Source of the DNA: Lachnospiraceae bacterium
GTDB lineage: Bacteria > Bacillota > Clostridia > Lachnospirales > Lachnospiraceae
Length of the DNA stretch: 64,000 nt
Direction of reading: 5' to 3'
NCBI GenBank assembly: GCA_015056815.1
Contig: SVFN01000015.1
Coordinates: 37,615 to 101,614, forward strand
A program made the translations under genes and the position numbers. Under the pieces are notes generated by a model. That model was given only the letters and a program-made list of their open reading frames with translations, ran no database searches and was not told the DNA's origin. Positions 17,131-25,234 of this stretch are shown here, in pieces. Within the stretch, counting starts at the first letter, position 1. Every line of letters starts with the position of its first letter.

Positions 17131-18009
17131 TTATTTCCGTCCGTTTCTGTTTGATTCTTTGCATCCGATCTTCAAAGACGTGATCGGCAGTATCACTGTC
17201 TGTCCTTCTATTCGGATCAGCGCATCTTCATCCGAAAACCGGATGATATGATTGGTCCGCCCCTGTGCCAGGTGCGCTTCATCCATCTTCAGATCCCGGG
17301 CAACATAGCGGCAGAGAAAATCCGCGATCGCATTCTGGATATCCCGTTGTTTCTCTTCTTTATCACCGGATTCCCCGGAATGATATTTGCATTCTAAGAG
17401 TCTTAAATATTTTTGGGGGACTGCACGCTCTTTGTGTTTTTTTGCATCATCATACTCATAGATCACCGCCAGATCCGGCTTGCTGTTCATCATTTTTTTT
17501 GCTCTTCTCATTCCGTCCCGGCAGGTTTCATCCTGTTCAAATAAATCCTTGATCTCTTTGTTGCCCAGATTGTGAAATAGATATTTCTTTTCCGTAAGCC
17601 TTTTGAGCACCTGCGCTCTTTTGCTGTCCTGACCTTCAAAACAATACTTAAGCAAACAGTCATTGAAGGATCCCTCAAATCCGGTCTGTCCGTCTGTTTT
17701 GCTTTTTAACGAATTTAAACTCCTTACTCCGTTGCGCTCCAGAATACACCGTCTGTCTTTCTCAAAATAGTCCCGCATAAAAGCAGCTTCATAGTAAACC
17801 GCATCGATCCTGATCCTGCCCGCCGGATCATTCACTCCGAAAATGCAGGCATTGATCATCCTGTTTTGCTCTTCGGGAAGGTCATTTTGCCCAAGCGCAT
17901 CATAAAATAGTCCATATAAAAACAATGCATACTGTCTTTCTTCCCGACAGATCCTGTCGTTGATATAATTCGTCAGATCATATTCCATACGCCGCTTTGC
18001 CCTTTTCAT
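17131..18009 (-). CDS. Unknown protein with PD-(D/E)XK nuclease-like motif
   Basis: A 292-aa protein I do not recognise by family. At about residues 178-215 the pattern SKPDLAVI followed by LRLLECKYHSG has the spacing and hydrophobic context of a PD-(D/E)XK nuclease core (Asp, then Glu-x-Lys). The rest is mainly charged helical sequence. Start choice is uncertain: ATG 17988 (MEYDL) has AAGGG upstream, ATG 18009 does not. It is followed 24 bases later by the beta-CASP hydrolase, suggesting a two-nuclease unit. The motif is seen; the activity is inferred. Confidence 0.55.
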   Translation of the reverse strand: MKRAKRRMEYDLTNYINDRICREERQYALFLYGLFYDALGQNDLPEEQNRMINACIFGVNDPAGRIRIDAVYYEAAFMRDYFEKDRRCILERNGVRSLNSLKSKTDGQTGFEGSFNDCLLKYCFEGQDSKRAQVLKRLTEKKYLFHNLGNKEIKDLFEQDETCRDGMRRAKKMMNSKPDLAVIYEYDDAKKHKERAVPQKYLRLLECKYHSGESGDKEEKQRDIQNAIADFLCRYVARDLKMDEAHLAQGRTNHIIRFSDEDALIRIEGQTVILPITSLKIGCKESNRNGRK

Positions 18010-18205
18010 TATTTTCTATCGCTGTAGTTTTAAACTTCTTCCGCCTACATGATCAAAAACAGTATACCATATTCCGCATCCTGCCGTTTCATTTTCTTTT
18101 CTTTTTTATATCTCTTTTTCTTATGGATATGCTATACTTAGGATATCCTGTCTTACAAACCTCTGTTTTATCCGCAGCGCACAGCTGCTTTTGGGAAGGA
18201 ATGAT

Positions 18206-18880
18206 ATGAATGATACAAGGCAAAGGAACAGCTTCTCACAAACGGCTTACCATGATCGCTTCGCAAACACAGAAAGAGGATACAAAATGACCGGAGCAAA
18301 TGATTCCAAAATAATAAGACAGCTTAAGATCTATCTCAATATCCTCACGACCACATTTCACGGTCCCGAAGAACTGATGGAGCGTTTCGGCATCAGCCGC
18401 CGTATGCTTCAGCGGGATCTGAAGGATCTTCGTGATGCCGGTGTGCTCCGGCTTAAGCTGATAAGAAAGGAAAAGAATTATATAGATGCAGAAAAGCCCC
18501 CTGTTTTCGATGAAACCTCCACCGGCCGGCACAGACAGCATCTGTTGCGTCTCAGACGTCTTACGACTCTGATCGATCAGCTGGAACGCACAGACCTCCA
18601 GGAATTGCAGTGCTACGAATCCGAGCTGGAAGAATATGAACTTCATAAAGAATACATGGCGGACGATCCTGTAACCTTTCCGCCCGACGAACTGCCGCCT
18701 GCTCCCAAAAAGCCTGTCCCTGCTGATATTAAAGCAAGTTATTACACTCTTTTCCCCAATAGTAATGAACGTATGCGCCAGAGGGACTTCCGGGCACTCA
18801 CCGAGGCAGGTTTCGTCATCTTTTATGATCGAAAGTATAAAGCCTTCATCTGCGAAGGCTATGAAGAGCCGGACTGGTAA
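18206..18880 (+). CDS. HTH-domain protein, WYL/DeoR-like N-terminus
   Basis: A 224-aa predicted regulator on the plus strand, divergent from the nuclease-like pair. The HTH is at SRRMLQRDLKDLRDAGVL, resembling the N-terminal HTH of WYL/DeoR-type regulators. It is followed by a helical Arg/Leu-rich stretch and a Pro-rich linker, with no WYL domain visible. Two starts are possible: ATG 18206 (GGAAGGA upstream) and ATG 18287 (AGAGGA upstream, directly before the conserved part). Its target is unknown. Confidence 0.65.
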   Translation: MNDTRQRNSFSQTAYHDRFANTERGYKMTGANDSKIIRQLKIYLNILTTTFHGPEELMERFGISRRMLQRDLKDLRDAGVLRLKLIRKEKNYIDAEKPPVFDETSTGRHRQHLLRLRRLTTLIDQLERTDLQELQCYESELEEYELHKEYMADDPVTFPPDELPPAPKKPVPADIKASYYTLFPNSNERMRQRDFRALTEAGFVIFYDRKYKAFICEGYEEPDW

Positions 18881-18895
18881 CAGCCGGCTCATTTT
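18866..18895 (+). terminator. Terminator overlapping the end of the HTH gene
   Basis: A 7-bp stem GAGCCGG / CCGGCTC followed by ATTTT overlaps the stop codon of the HTH gene. Only 8 bases separate it from the stop of the convergent substrate-binding gene. Confidence 0.55.
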
Positions 18896-20154
18896 GCCGT
18901 AGTATCCCTGCACCGGAACAGATAGTTCATTTTTTCTTCCGCTTCCCCCGTCAGCATCCCGTGAATATCCAAGATCAAATATCCGATCGACAGGGTCTGC
19001 TGATACAGATCTTGGGAGGTGCACCAGACGTTTCCCTCTTTCACTGCTTTAAAATCTTTTAAAACCCCGCACTTTTTCAAGAGCTCCTCCACGCTGGTAA
19101 CTCCACCGTCTATCGCACTGTTATAGATCAGATAATCTGCATCCTTCGCCGCGTCATAAAAATCCTCCAACTGCATATTGACCGTAGAACGTTTTGAATC
19201 CTCATCCCCGAGATCTTTGAAAATATAGGTGCCGCCTGCCAGCTCGATCATCTTGGGAACATAGTCCGAAGACTGTCTCACCTGGATCATTCCATTGGAG
19301 GTAATATAAAAAAAGGCAACTGTTTTGCCGGTATTTTCTGCGGATGTCGCTTGATTCAGAAGCTCATTCTGTTTTTCAAAGATCTGTTTTGCCTCTTTTT
19401 CCTTATCAAGAAGTGCACCCCAGAATTTGATCCATTCCACCCTGCCAAGCGGATGACTCTCGTAGCTGGAGCACTCCACGATCGCCGGTATTTGAAAGGT
19501 TTCCAGTTTCTCCAGTACTTCCGGTGTGTGAAGGATCATGCGGTTCTCAATGGCAAGCGTACAACCTTTTGCAACAAGCAGTTCATAATCGGGTTTGCTG
19601 TACTTGCCGGCATAGATCATCCTGCCCTCTGCCATAGCCTGCCTGGCAGAATCAATATACCAGTTCTCCTCTTTCTGGCCGGAAAAAGCGATACTGTCAA
19701 GCCCGTCTAAAGCATCAAACAGATCCATCACCGCCGATGCCACCAGATAGATATTTTGCACCGGTTGCCTGATCACCGTCATCTCCTCTGGCAGATCTTT
19801 CGGAATCTCTCCGTTTTTGGGTACCAGCAGATATTGTTTTTCATCCGGGATCACGGTCAGAAGCGTATAACCGCCTTCATAATGATCCACCGTAAAATTT
19901 TCCGCATAGGAAAGCTCCTCGCTATCCTGATAGACCAGTCCTGCCAGCTCATGTTTTTCAGTTTTATCATCACTTTTTCCCGATACAGGATCCCTGTCCG
20001 TTTTTTCTTTTTCGTCACTGCTTTTCGCTGTTACTGCTTCGTCTGTCTGCAGTCCCTGTGATGCCTGATCGACAGCATTTCTGCCGCAGCCCCAGCTTCC
20101 TGTCAGTACGATCAGAAGCAGACAGATCGCTAAGTTTCTTTTTCTTTTATTCAT
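18889..20154 (-). CDS. FepB-like substrate-binding lipoprotein
   Basis: A 421-aa ABC-importer substrate-binding protein of the iron-siderophore/cobalamin class. It has an N-terminal signal with a Cys at about residue 23 (LTGSWGCGRN; the -1 and -3 residues fit a lipobox loosely), then an acidic Ser/Lys linker to about 80. Class III binding-protein features follow (KPDYELLVAKGCTLAIEN, LGRVEWIKFWGALLDKEKEA). Its start overlaps the DUF4298 gene by 8 bases, so translation is coupled. It probably delivers a metal chelate or tetrapyrrole to the FecCD permease at 14.6-15.7 kb, since no other FecCD permease is present in the window. Confidence 0.85.
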   Translation of the reverse strand: MNKRKRNLAICLLLIVLTGSWGCGRNAVDQASQGLQTDEAVTAKSSDEKEKTDRDPVSGKSDDKTEKHELAGLVYQDSEELSYAENFTVDHYEGGYTLLTVIPDEKQYLLVPKNGEIPKDLPEEMTVIRQPVQNIYLVASAVMDLFDALDGLDSIAFSGQKEENWYIDSARQAMAEGRMIYAGKYSKPDYELLVAKGCTLAIENRMILHTPEVLEKLETFQIPAIVECSSYESHPLGRVEWIKFWGALLDKEKEAKQIFEKQNELLNQATSAENTGKTVAFFYITSNGMIQVRQSSDYVPKMIELAGGTYIFKDLGDEDSKRSTVNMQLEDFYDAAKDADYLIYNSAIDGGVTSVEELLKKCGVLKDFKAVKEGNVWCTSQDLYQQTLSIGYLILDIHGMLTGEAEEKMNYLFRCRDTTAK

Positions 20155-20476
20155 TGCTTTCCTCTATATCATTTTCAAAGCTCAACTGTTTCCCGGATAA
20201 CCCCTGCATTCCTTCTTTGCAGGATTCTTCTCTTTTTTCTTCATACTCTTCCAGAATATTATAGATTCCGTCCTCTGACAAGACCCCTCGGCAAAGATCC
20301 TGCGGCAGTTTCCCCGCCTCATCCGCTTTCAGATCACTCTTTCGCAGATCACTCTGCAGATATTCATCCAGGATAGAAACCTCTTTTTCCACATCAAAAA
20401 CCGGCTCCTTAAGCCACTCCACAACTCTGTTTAGCCGTTCTTCCATTTCCATAATTCTTTTTATTCTCTCATCCAT
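20147..20476 (-). CDS. DUF4298 domain protein
   Basis: A 109-aa cytosolic protein with DUF4298 features: ERIKRIMEMEERLNRVVEWL at the N-terminus and the conserved KADEAGKLPQDL then GVLSEDGIYNILEEYEE. The function of the domain is not known. It overlaps the substrate-binding lipoprotein gene by 8 bases. A terminator separates it from the NEAT-like gene upstream. Confidence 0.8.
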   Translation of the reverse strand: MDERIKRIMEMEERLNRVVEWLKEPVFDVEKEVSILDEYLQSDLRKSDLKADEAGKLPQDLCRGVLSEDGIYNILEEYEEKREESCKEGMQGLSGKQLSFENDIEESNE

Positions 20477-20561
20477 CCCGGTTCCGTCCCTTCTTCTCCA
20501 CCGACAATGCTGTCGTTTGTATCATAAAACATTTTGCCTGCAAACTCCTGCGTTTTGCGCC

Positions 20562-20600
20562 GAAAAAAAGACCGCCACAGCAACATCTGCCACGGCAGTC
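20562..20600 (-). terminator. Terminator between NEAT-like and DUF4298 genes
   Basis: On the minus strand the stem GACTGCC / GGCGGTC (one G-T wobble) is followed by seven T residues. It would end most cbiK-NEAT-like transcripts before the DUF4298 and binding-protein genes. Confidence 0.75.
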
Positions 20601-20626
20601 CTTTTCTATGAAAATTCCCTCATTGA

Positions 20627-21625
20627 TCATTCTGCACTCTTTGCCGTAGCCGAATGAAATGTCAGCGTGTACTCAATCTCGTGTGGCTTACTCATTGCCA
20701 CCGTATCTCCGACTACCGTAATGGCCTCATCGAAAGCAGAAACCGGCACTTCAAACACAGAGTTACCATCCGTATTGACCGGAAGGTATTTCTCGCCGTC
20801 CACCAGCATATAGTCATAATTGGGACTGCTCCACTCCAGTCTCGCTACTGCCTTTTCCCCCTCGATCGTAACCGTTGCAGGCGATGAAATAAAAGCCTTT
20901 CCGCTGCCTCCCTCAAAATCAAACTCCATGGTATAGGTACCATCTGTCAGCTCTTTTTTTTCTGCCGGATCTGCCGGATCCGTATTCCCGGTGTTTTCGC
21001 TTTCACTGTCAGCAGCCGCTCCCGCAGTTTCCCCCTCCGGCATCGGCTGTGGATCAGAAACGATTACTTTATGATCATACCATTTGCCTTTGGTCCCGAT
21101 CAGGGCAAGATCAAACTCGGTATCCAGCGCCGGCACCGGAACATCGAATCCGTTGACTTCTTCCGTGGTGCCGTCCTTATAAGTAACCGTATCCACTGTG
21201 GGCTGTAAAAGCTCAGCACCTTCCTTTTGCGCATCTTCTGCCAGACCCGGATAAAGATTCAGAATATTTTGAGAAGTCAGGGAAATGTGGATGGTCATCT
21301 TCCCGTCTGCCACCGTCAGAGTTCCCTTTCCTTCGCACGCCTCATTTACATGAAACATGGAGCCGTCTGTTTCGAATTTTGCCGCATAAACGCCATCTGC
21401 AGGCACAGGATCCGAAGACTCTGCCAAAGCTTCCTGCTTCTCACCTTCTTCCACGCGCTCATCACCTGCAGTCTCCTGCGCTGCGTCAGCTTCCTGTGTT
21501 TCTTCTGTCGCCTCCGCCACAACAGCATCGGTCTGTTTTTGTGTGCCGGCATTTTCCCCGCAGCCTCCAAGCAATGCTGCCGATAGTGCCAATGCACCAA
21601 TCCAATAATACGCTTTTCTTTTCAT
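20627..21625 (-). CDS. Lipoprotein with two NEAT-like domains
   Basis: A 332-aa lipoprotein (lipobox LLGGCGEN, Cys22) with an acidic linker and two related beta-rich domains, about residues 75-195 and 225-328. Both start with DGxY. The first contains LALIGTKGKWYDHKV. The second contains WSSPNYDYMLVDGEKY, reminiscent of the NEAT haem-binding motif Ser-x(n)-Tyr-x3-Tyr. Family assignment is by resemblance only. It lies 31 bases after cbiK in the cobalamin-riboswitch operon, suggesting binding of a haem- or corrinoid-type tetrapyrrole at the cell surface. It has a good signal peptide and a strong terminator after it. Confidence 0.65.
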   Translation of the reverse strand: MKRKAYYWIGALALSAALLGGCGENAGTQKQTDAVVAEATEETQEADAAQETAGDERVEEGEKQEALAESSDPVPADGVYAAKFETDGSMFHVNEACEGKGTLTVADGKMTIHISLTSQNILNLYPGLAEDAQKEGAELLQPTVDTVTYKDGTTEEVNGFDVPVPALDTEFDLALIGTKGKWYDHKVIVSDPQPMPEGETAGAAADSESENTGNTDPADPAEKKELTDGTYTMEFDFEGGSGKAFISSPATVTIEGEKAVARLEWSSPNYDYMLVDGEKYLPVNTDGNSVFEVPVSAFDEAITVVGDTVAMSKPHEIEYTLTFHSATAKSAE

Positions 21626-21656
21626 TTTTTCTTCCTTTTTCTGTTTTGATATGGGA

Positions 21657-22946
21657 TCATTCGCTCAGTGCTTTCGCGGTATGCTCCACATAAATCTTCT
21701 GGACTGCTTCAATGCCGCCAAGTCCTGCGATCTGTGTCTCGATGCTGTCAAAGTTGCCGGATGCTTCAAACAAACTCTTCCAGGAATCCTCGTCATCACC
21801 CGCCATATCGTTGTTGGCATGATCACCCGCCACAACCATAAGCGGACGGAGTACGACCTTTTTATAGCCGGCTTCCTTCACTGCCTCGATCACATTCTCG
21901 CAGGCCGTCTCTTCCGGTTCGCCCTCAACTGTTCCGATAAACACATTCTCATATCCCAGCTCATTCATCTGAGTCTGCATCTGACTGTAGGAGACCTTTG
22001 CCGTATGAGATGTTCCATGTCCCATGAAGACAAATGCAACGCCGTCTTCTTTTGCAGCATCCAGACTGTCATAACCGCCATCCTTTACAGCCTCGGCCGT
22101 AACTGCTTCTGCGACGGCTTTCTTATCCTCGTTGATCACAGTCGCGTCCTCTCCGACTTCTCCCAAAAGCGGCTCTGCGACTTTGACGGATTCAAATTTA
22201 TCTTTATAGCTTTCCAGTGCTTCTGTCAGCTCATCATACTCCGCACCATGCATCAGATGAGTCGGCTGGATCACCAGATTCTTCACACCATTATTCACCG
22301 CGCGCTCCAATGCCTGATCCACATTGTCGATCTTCTCTTCATCACGTGCCTGTATATGATTGATGATGATCTGTGCCGTAAATGCCCTGCGCACAGACCA
22401 GTCGGGATTCGCTTGTGCAAGCGCGTCCTCAATTCCCTTAATATCCTTAACACGGCTGTCATTAAAGGAAGTACCGAAGCTTACCACTAAAATTTCATTC
22501 TCACCGATCTCGTCCTGATTGCGTGGATCGTCCTTGGATGCATCTCCCGTATCTCTTCCAAAATAATCCGGATCTGCATTTTCGCCTTCCACCAATTCTT
22601 TCTGCTCATCTGTCAGAGCATCCCATGCCGCTTTGGCTGCCGCACACTGCATATCCGTATCATCCGTACGCTCCTGCACATAGATCGCATCGATCAGGGA
22701 CGCTACCAGATCCGCGGCCTGTTTATCCGCATCCTGTCCGTCTTCTGTTTCTTCAGCTTCCGGCTCATCCTGTGCTTCTTCTTCTTTTCCGCTGTCAGCC
22801 TGCTCCTTATCAGCCTCAGACGCAGCATCCTGCTCTGTGACCGTTTCTGTCAGCACCTGTTCTTCGCTTTCACTGCCGCCGCAGCCCGCCAGGCATACTG
22901 TACCCAGAGCGACTGTCAGCATTAATGTTACCAATTTTTTCTTCAT
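21657..22946 (-). CDS. cbiK: Lipoprotein sirohydrochlorin cobaltochelatase (CbiK-like)
   Basis: Class II chelatase, 429 aa, that in CbiK proteins inserts Co2+ into sirohydrochlorin for anaerobic B12 synthesis. The CbiK metal-site motifs are present: QPTHLMHGAEYDEL, FMGHGTSHTA and LMVVAGDHANNDMAGDD. Unlike cytosolic CbiK, it has a signal peptide and lipobox (LAGCGGS, Cys21), an acidic linker to about 75, and an extra helical segment to about 140. It should therefore sit outside the membrane. ATG 22946 has GGAGGAGG upstream. A cobalamin riboswitch with terminator precedes it. An exported enzyme cannot join cytosolic B12 synthesis directly, so metal storage, tetrapyrrole binding or scavenging are alternatives. 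Confidence 0.88.
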   Translation of the reverse strand: MKKKLVTLMLTVALGTVCLAGCGGSESEEQVLTETVTEQDAASEADKEQADSGKEEEAQDEPEAEETEDGQDADKQAADLVASLIDAIYVQERTDDTDMQCAAAKAAWDALTDEQKELVEGENADPDYFGRDTGDASKDDPRNQDEIGENEILVVSFGTSFNDSRVKDIKGIEDALAQANPDWSVRRAFTAQIIINHIQARDEEKIDNVDQALERAVNNGVKNLVIQPTHLMHGAEYDELTEALESYKDKFESVKVAEPLLGEVGEDATVINEDKKAVAEAVTAEAVKDGGYDSLDAAKEDGVAFVFMGHGTSHTAKVSYSQMQTQMNELGYENVFIGTVEGEPEETACENVIEAVKEAGYKKVVLRPLMVVAGDHANNDMAGDDEDSWKSLFEASGNFDSIETQIAGLGGIEAVQKIYVEHTAKALSE

Positions 22947-23147
22947 GTTCTCCTCCTCCGGCTTTTGAATAGCAGTCAGACTATTCACAGCCTTCTTTTT
23001 TTTGTATCGATCCACCTGTAATCTTTCCTGTGGATCCTTACATTTATTGTAACTATCCTGACCGGTTGTGAACGCGGCAGATAGCTGCAATCAGCTTTTG
23101 CGGCAATGCTCTCTGCATCCGGTCTTTTATCTTTCCGGCATTGCCAT

Positions 23148-23180
23148 CAAAAAAGCCCTCTTCTGTTTCGAAAAGGACTT
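23148..23180 (-). terminator. Intrinsic terminator of the cobalamin riboswitch
   Basis: The stem AAGTCCTTTTC / GAAGAGGGCTT is followed by a T-run (TTTTTT including the end of the stem) on the minus strand, between the aptamer and cbiK. It fits transcription termination control: B12 bound, expression off. Confidence 0.75.
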
Positions 23181-23338
23181 GCACGCAAAACAAACATATG
23201 AAATCTCCGCGCCCGGCAATGATTCCTTATGTTCCACGTACAGTCAGTTTACTCGTGACTTGAACTAAGCGCTCACAGCTGCTGTTATAAAAAACAAACA
23301 AGTTGCAGTCTGATCCGGCCTGTTCATTTTACGTACCT

Positions 23339-23526
23339 CATCCAGGCAGGTCTCCCGGCTCAAAGATCATCACCTTAGCCATCTTCCCGGTTTCCCAGTG
23401 ATCTGTCGGCTTCGGCTCCTTTATTACGGTGACGAGTTCGCACAGGACTTCCACCTGTTTCCCTTTTCACCAGAGCAGACTGCAGGCAGAGCATATTCTG
23501 CCCGCGGTCTCTCTGACACCTGAATG
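23339..23526 (-). ncRNA. Cobalamin riboswitch aptamer
   Basis: On the minus strand, a closing stem (CATTCAGG / CCTGGATG) encloses the landmarks of the B12 riboswitch: GGTGAAAAGGGAA, GGTGGAAGTCC, a short CACTGGGAAACCGGGAAG arm, and the B12 box GAGCCGGGAGACCTGCC near 23343-23360. The order and spacing match the clostridial form. It lies about 390 bases upstream of the cbiK start, with a terminator between. Confidence 0.93.
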
Positions 23527-23584
23527 GTTCTCTATAAAGTTGTATCGACTCCGATCGGGGTAAACTGATCGCAATCTAACGCTC

Positions 23585-23613
23585 ACTATAGCACATCTTT
23601 TGTCATTATTCAA
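23585..23613 (-). promoter_or_regulatory. Promoter of the riboswitch-cbiK transcript
   Basis: On the minus strand, TTGAAT (23613-23608) and TATAGT (23590-23585) are spaced by 17 bases. The transcript would start about 55 bases before the aptamer. The promoter lies within 40 bases of the upstream gene's stop. Confidence 0.7.
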
Positions 23614-23622
23614 CAAAGAATT

Positions 23623-24273
23623 TTACTCTGCTTCGTCCTCTCCCACATACGGCTCATTCGATTCATCATACATCTGCTCAGCAACAGCCTGTATATCAAA
23701 CCCGTCTAAATCTTTGGCACTTACCGTCAGGGAATATCCGATACCGATCTCAATGTCGTACCATGTGATCAGATCCACCGTCTGATCGTCCTCAACAACC
23801 CGATAGGATTTCCCCTGCATATTGCCTTCGCCCCAGTTTGCCAGAGTAACCTCATCCTCCAGATCCCAGTCATAATGCAGACCGTGAATCTCGTTATCCT
23901 CATCCACACCATACTGTGCTCTGGCACAGAATTCATTGCCGTTTAATACAAAGTCAAGCTCAACCAGCTGTCCCTCTCCGGTGTCCGGATCGGCGTCCAT
24001 GATCCGCCACTGCTTTTCCGTCGCGCCTTCCGGAGCTTTAAACATGCGCGGGCAGCTCTGTTTCGCTTCCTCCTGCGTACTGTCTCTCCAGGGGGTTGCC
24101 GTTTCGGTACTTTCTTCACCGGAAGCGGTCTCATCCGTACTGTCTGTTGCAGCAGCTTCTTCCTGCACTGCCTGAGCCTCCTCTGTCTTTGCTTTCTCCT
24201 GACCTGCACCTGCACCGCAGCCGGCAAGCAGTACGCCTGCCAGAGCGATCGTTACTACTGATTTTCTGATCAT
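23623..24273 (-). CDS. Predicted lipoprotein of unknown function
   Basis: A 216-aa lipoprotein with a signal peptide and lipobox LLAGCGAG (Cys near residue 19), a Glu/Ala/Thr-rich linker to about 60, then one folded domain. Visible stretches are GQLVELDFVLNGNEFCARAQYG and ENEIHGLHYDWDLEDE-like acidic beta sequence. ATG 24273 was chosen because GGGAGGA lies about 10 bases upstream and the signal starts there. I do not recognise the family. It sits upstream of the riboswitch promoter and is not part of that operon. Confidence 0.75.
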   Translation of the reverse strand: MIRKSVVTIALAGVLLAGCGAGAGQEKAKTEEAQAVQEEAAATDSTDETASGEESTETATPWRDSTQEEAKQSCPRMFKAPEGATEKQWRIMDADPDTGEGQLVELDFVLNGNEFCARAQYGVDEDNEIHGLHYDWDLEDEVTLANWGEGNMQGKSYRVVEDDQTVDLITWYDIEIGIGYSLTVSAKDLDGFDIQAVAEQMYDESNEPYVGEDEAE

Positions 24274-24375
24274 TTTTTCATATCCTCCCTCGAAATAGAA
24301 ATGTCTGACTCTTTTATGCATTTCGTAATTCATTCCTGACACACATCCGACATAAATTCCTAAAATATTGTCCTG

Positions 24376-25191
24376 TTACTCTTCCAGCACATCGTGAAAA
24401 CAGGCACGAAACGCCCGGATATTCTTCCCATCCGTTTTTCCATAGATTGCAAAACAGACCTCCTCAAAGCATCTGCCATATTCTTCTTTAAGAAGGGCCG
24501 TTTTAAAATACTGTGACACTTCTTCCGGCTTATTCCCGAAAGCTCCGCAGCCCCATGCACCCAGAACCAGATTCCGGTATCCGTTTTCCGCCGCAATCCT
24601 GAGCATGATCCGTATCCTTCGCTTCATCGTCTCTGCCACTGTTTTAGCAGATGCAAACGCTGCTGCACCGAAGCGGTTAGGTGCCGGTATGGTAATGACT
24701 GCTGTCTCAAAAGGTGTCTGCAAAAGCTCGCAGCGTTCATTGCGGAACACGCATACATTCGGAGATACTAACATATAATCCGACTCCACACTGCTTAAAT
24801 GCGTATTATTATAGCGGTACATCTCCGCCGCTTTACGGGACTTGATCGATGCATACAATGTACTGCACCTGCAAAGTGCCTCTTCCTGGGCGGTGGCTCC
24901 AAGTAAAAATCCGCCCCCCGCATTGTGCGCATTCGCAAAATTCATGACAAGCGGCTTCGAAAGCCTCCTTGCCGCCTGATAGGAATCCTCATTTACGACT
25001 GTTATCCGGCAAAACTTCCCGCCAAATACCTTTGAGATATCACCCGCAAGAAGTGCTTCCCCTGTCTTTGGTGCATAGACCCTGACTTCCTCGTAATCCT
25101 TCTTCGGAAGAACGATCGTCTGCCCCGCAAGACGATATTCCCCTTCCCTTATGATCCTTAATGTCTCTTTTGCGATTTCTATATTGCCCAT
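24376..25191 (-). CDS. Microbial-type poly(ADP-ribose) glycohydrolase (TIGR02452-like)
   Basis: A 271-aa macrodomain-type hydrolase of the bacterial PARG class. The signature is intact: FANAHNAGGGFLLGATAQEEALCR, written here as GGGFLLGA followed by the catalytic pair in AQEEALC. The C-terminal VLGAWGCGAFGNKPEEV is also typical of the family. It would remove ADP-ribose from proteins or nucleic acids. No ADP-ribosyltransferase gene is near, so it is not visibly part of a DarTG-type toxin pair. Confidence 0.9.
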   Translation of the reverse strand: MGNIEIAKETLRIIREGEYRLAGQTIVLPKKDYEEVRVYAPKTGEALLAGDISKVFGGKFCRITVVNEDSYQAARRLSKPLVMNFANAHNAGGGFLLGATAQEEALCRCSTLYASIKSRKAAEMYRYNNTHLSSVESDYMLVSPNVCVFRNERCELLQTPFETAVITIPAPNRFGAAAFASAKTVAETMKRRIRIMLRIAAENGYRNLVLGAWGCGAFGNKPEEVSQYFKTALLKEEYGRCFEEVCFAIYGKTDGKNIRAFRACFHDVLEE

Positions 25192-25234
25192 ACTGTTTCT
25201 CTTTGTGTTCCATCCCTGCTGACAGTTTTCTCGT

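Noticed and set aside
18236..19024. 262-aa minus-strand frame opposite the HTH gene
   Set aside because: It spans a convergent junction and is antisense to a gene with a clear HTH and RBS.
24376..25191. PARG as half of a DarTG-like toxin-antitoxin system
   Set aside because: No ADP-ribosyltransferase gene lies next to it and the protein is the stand-alone microbial PARG type.
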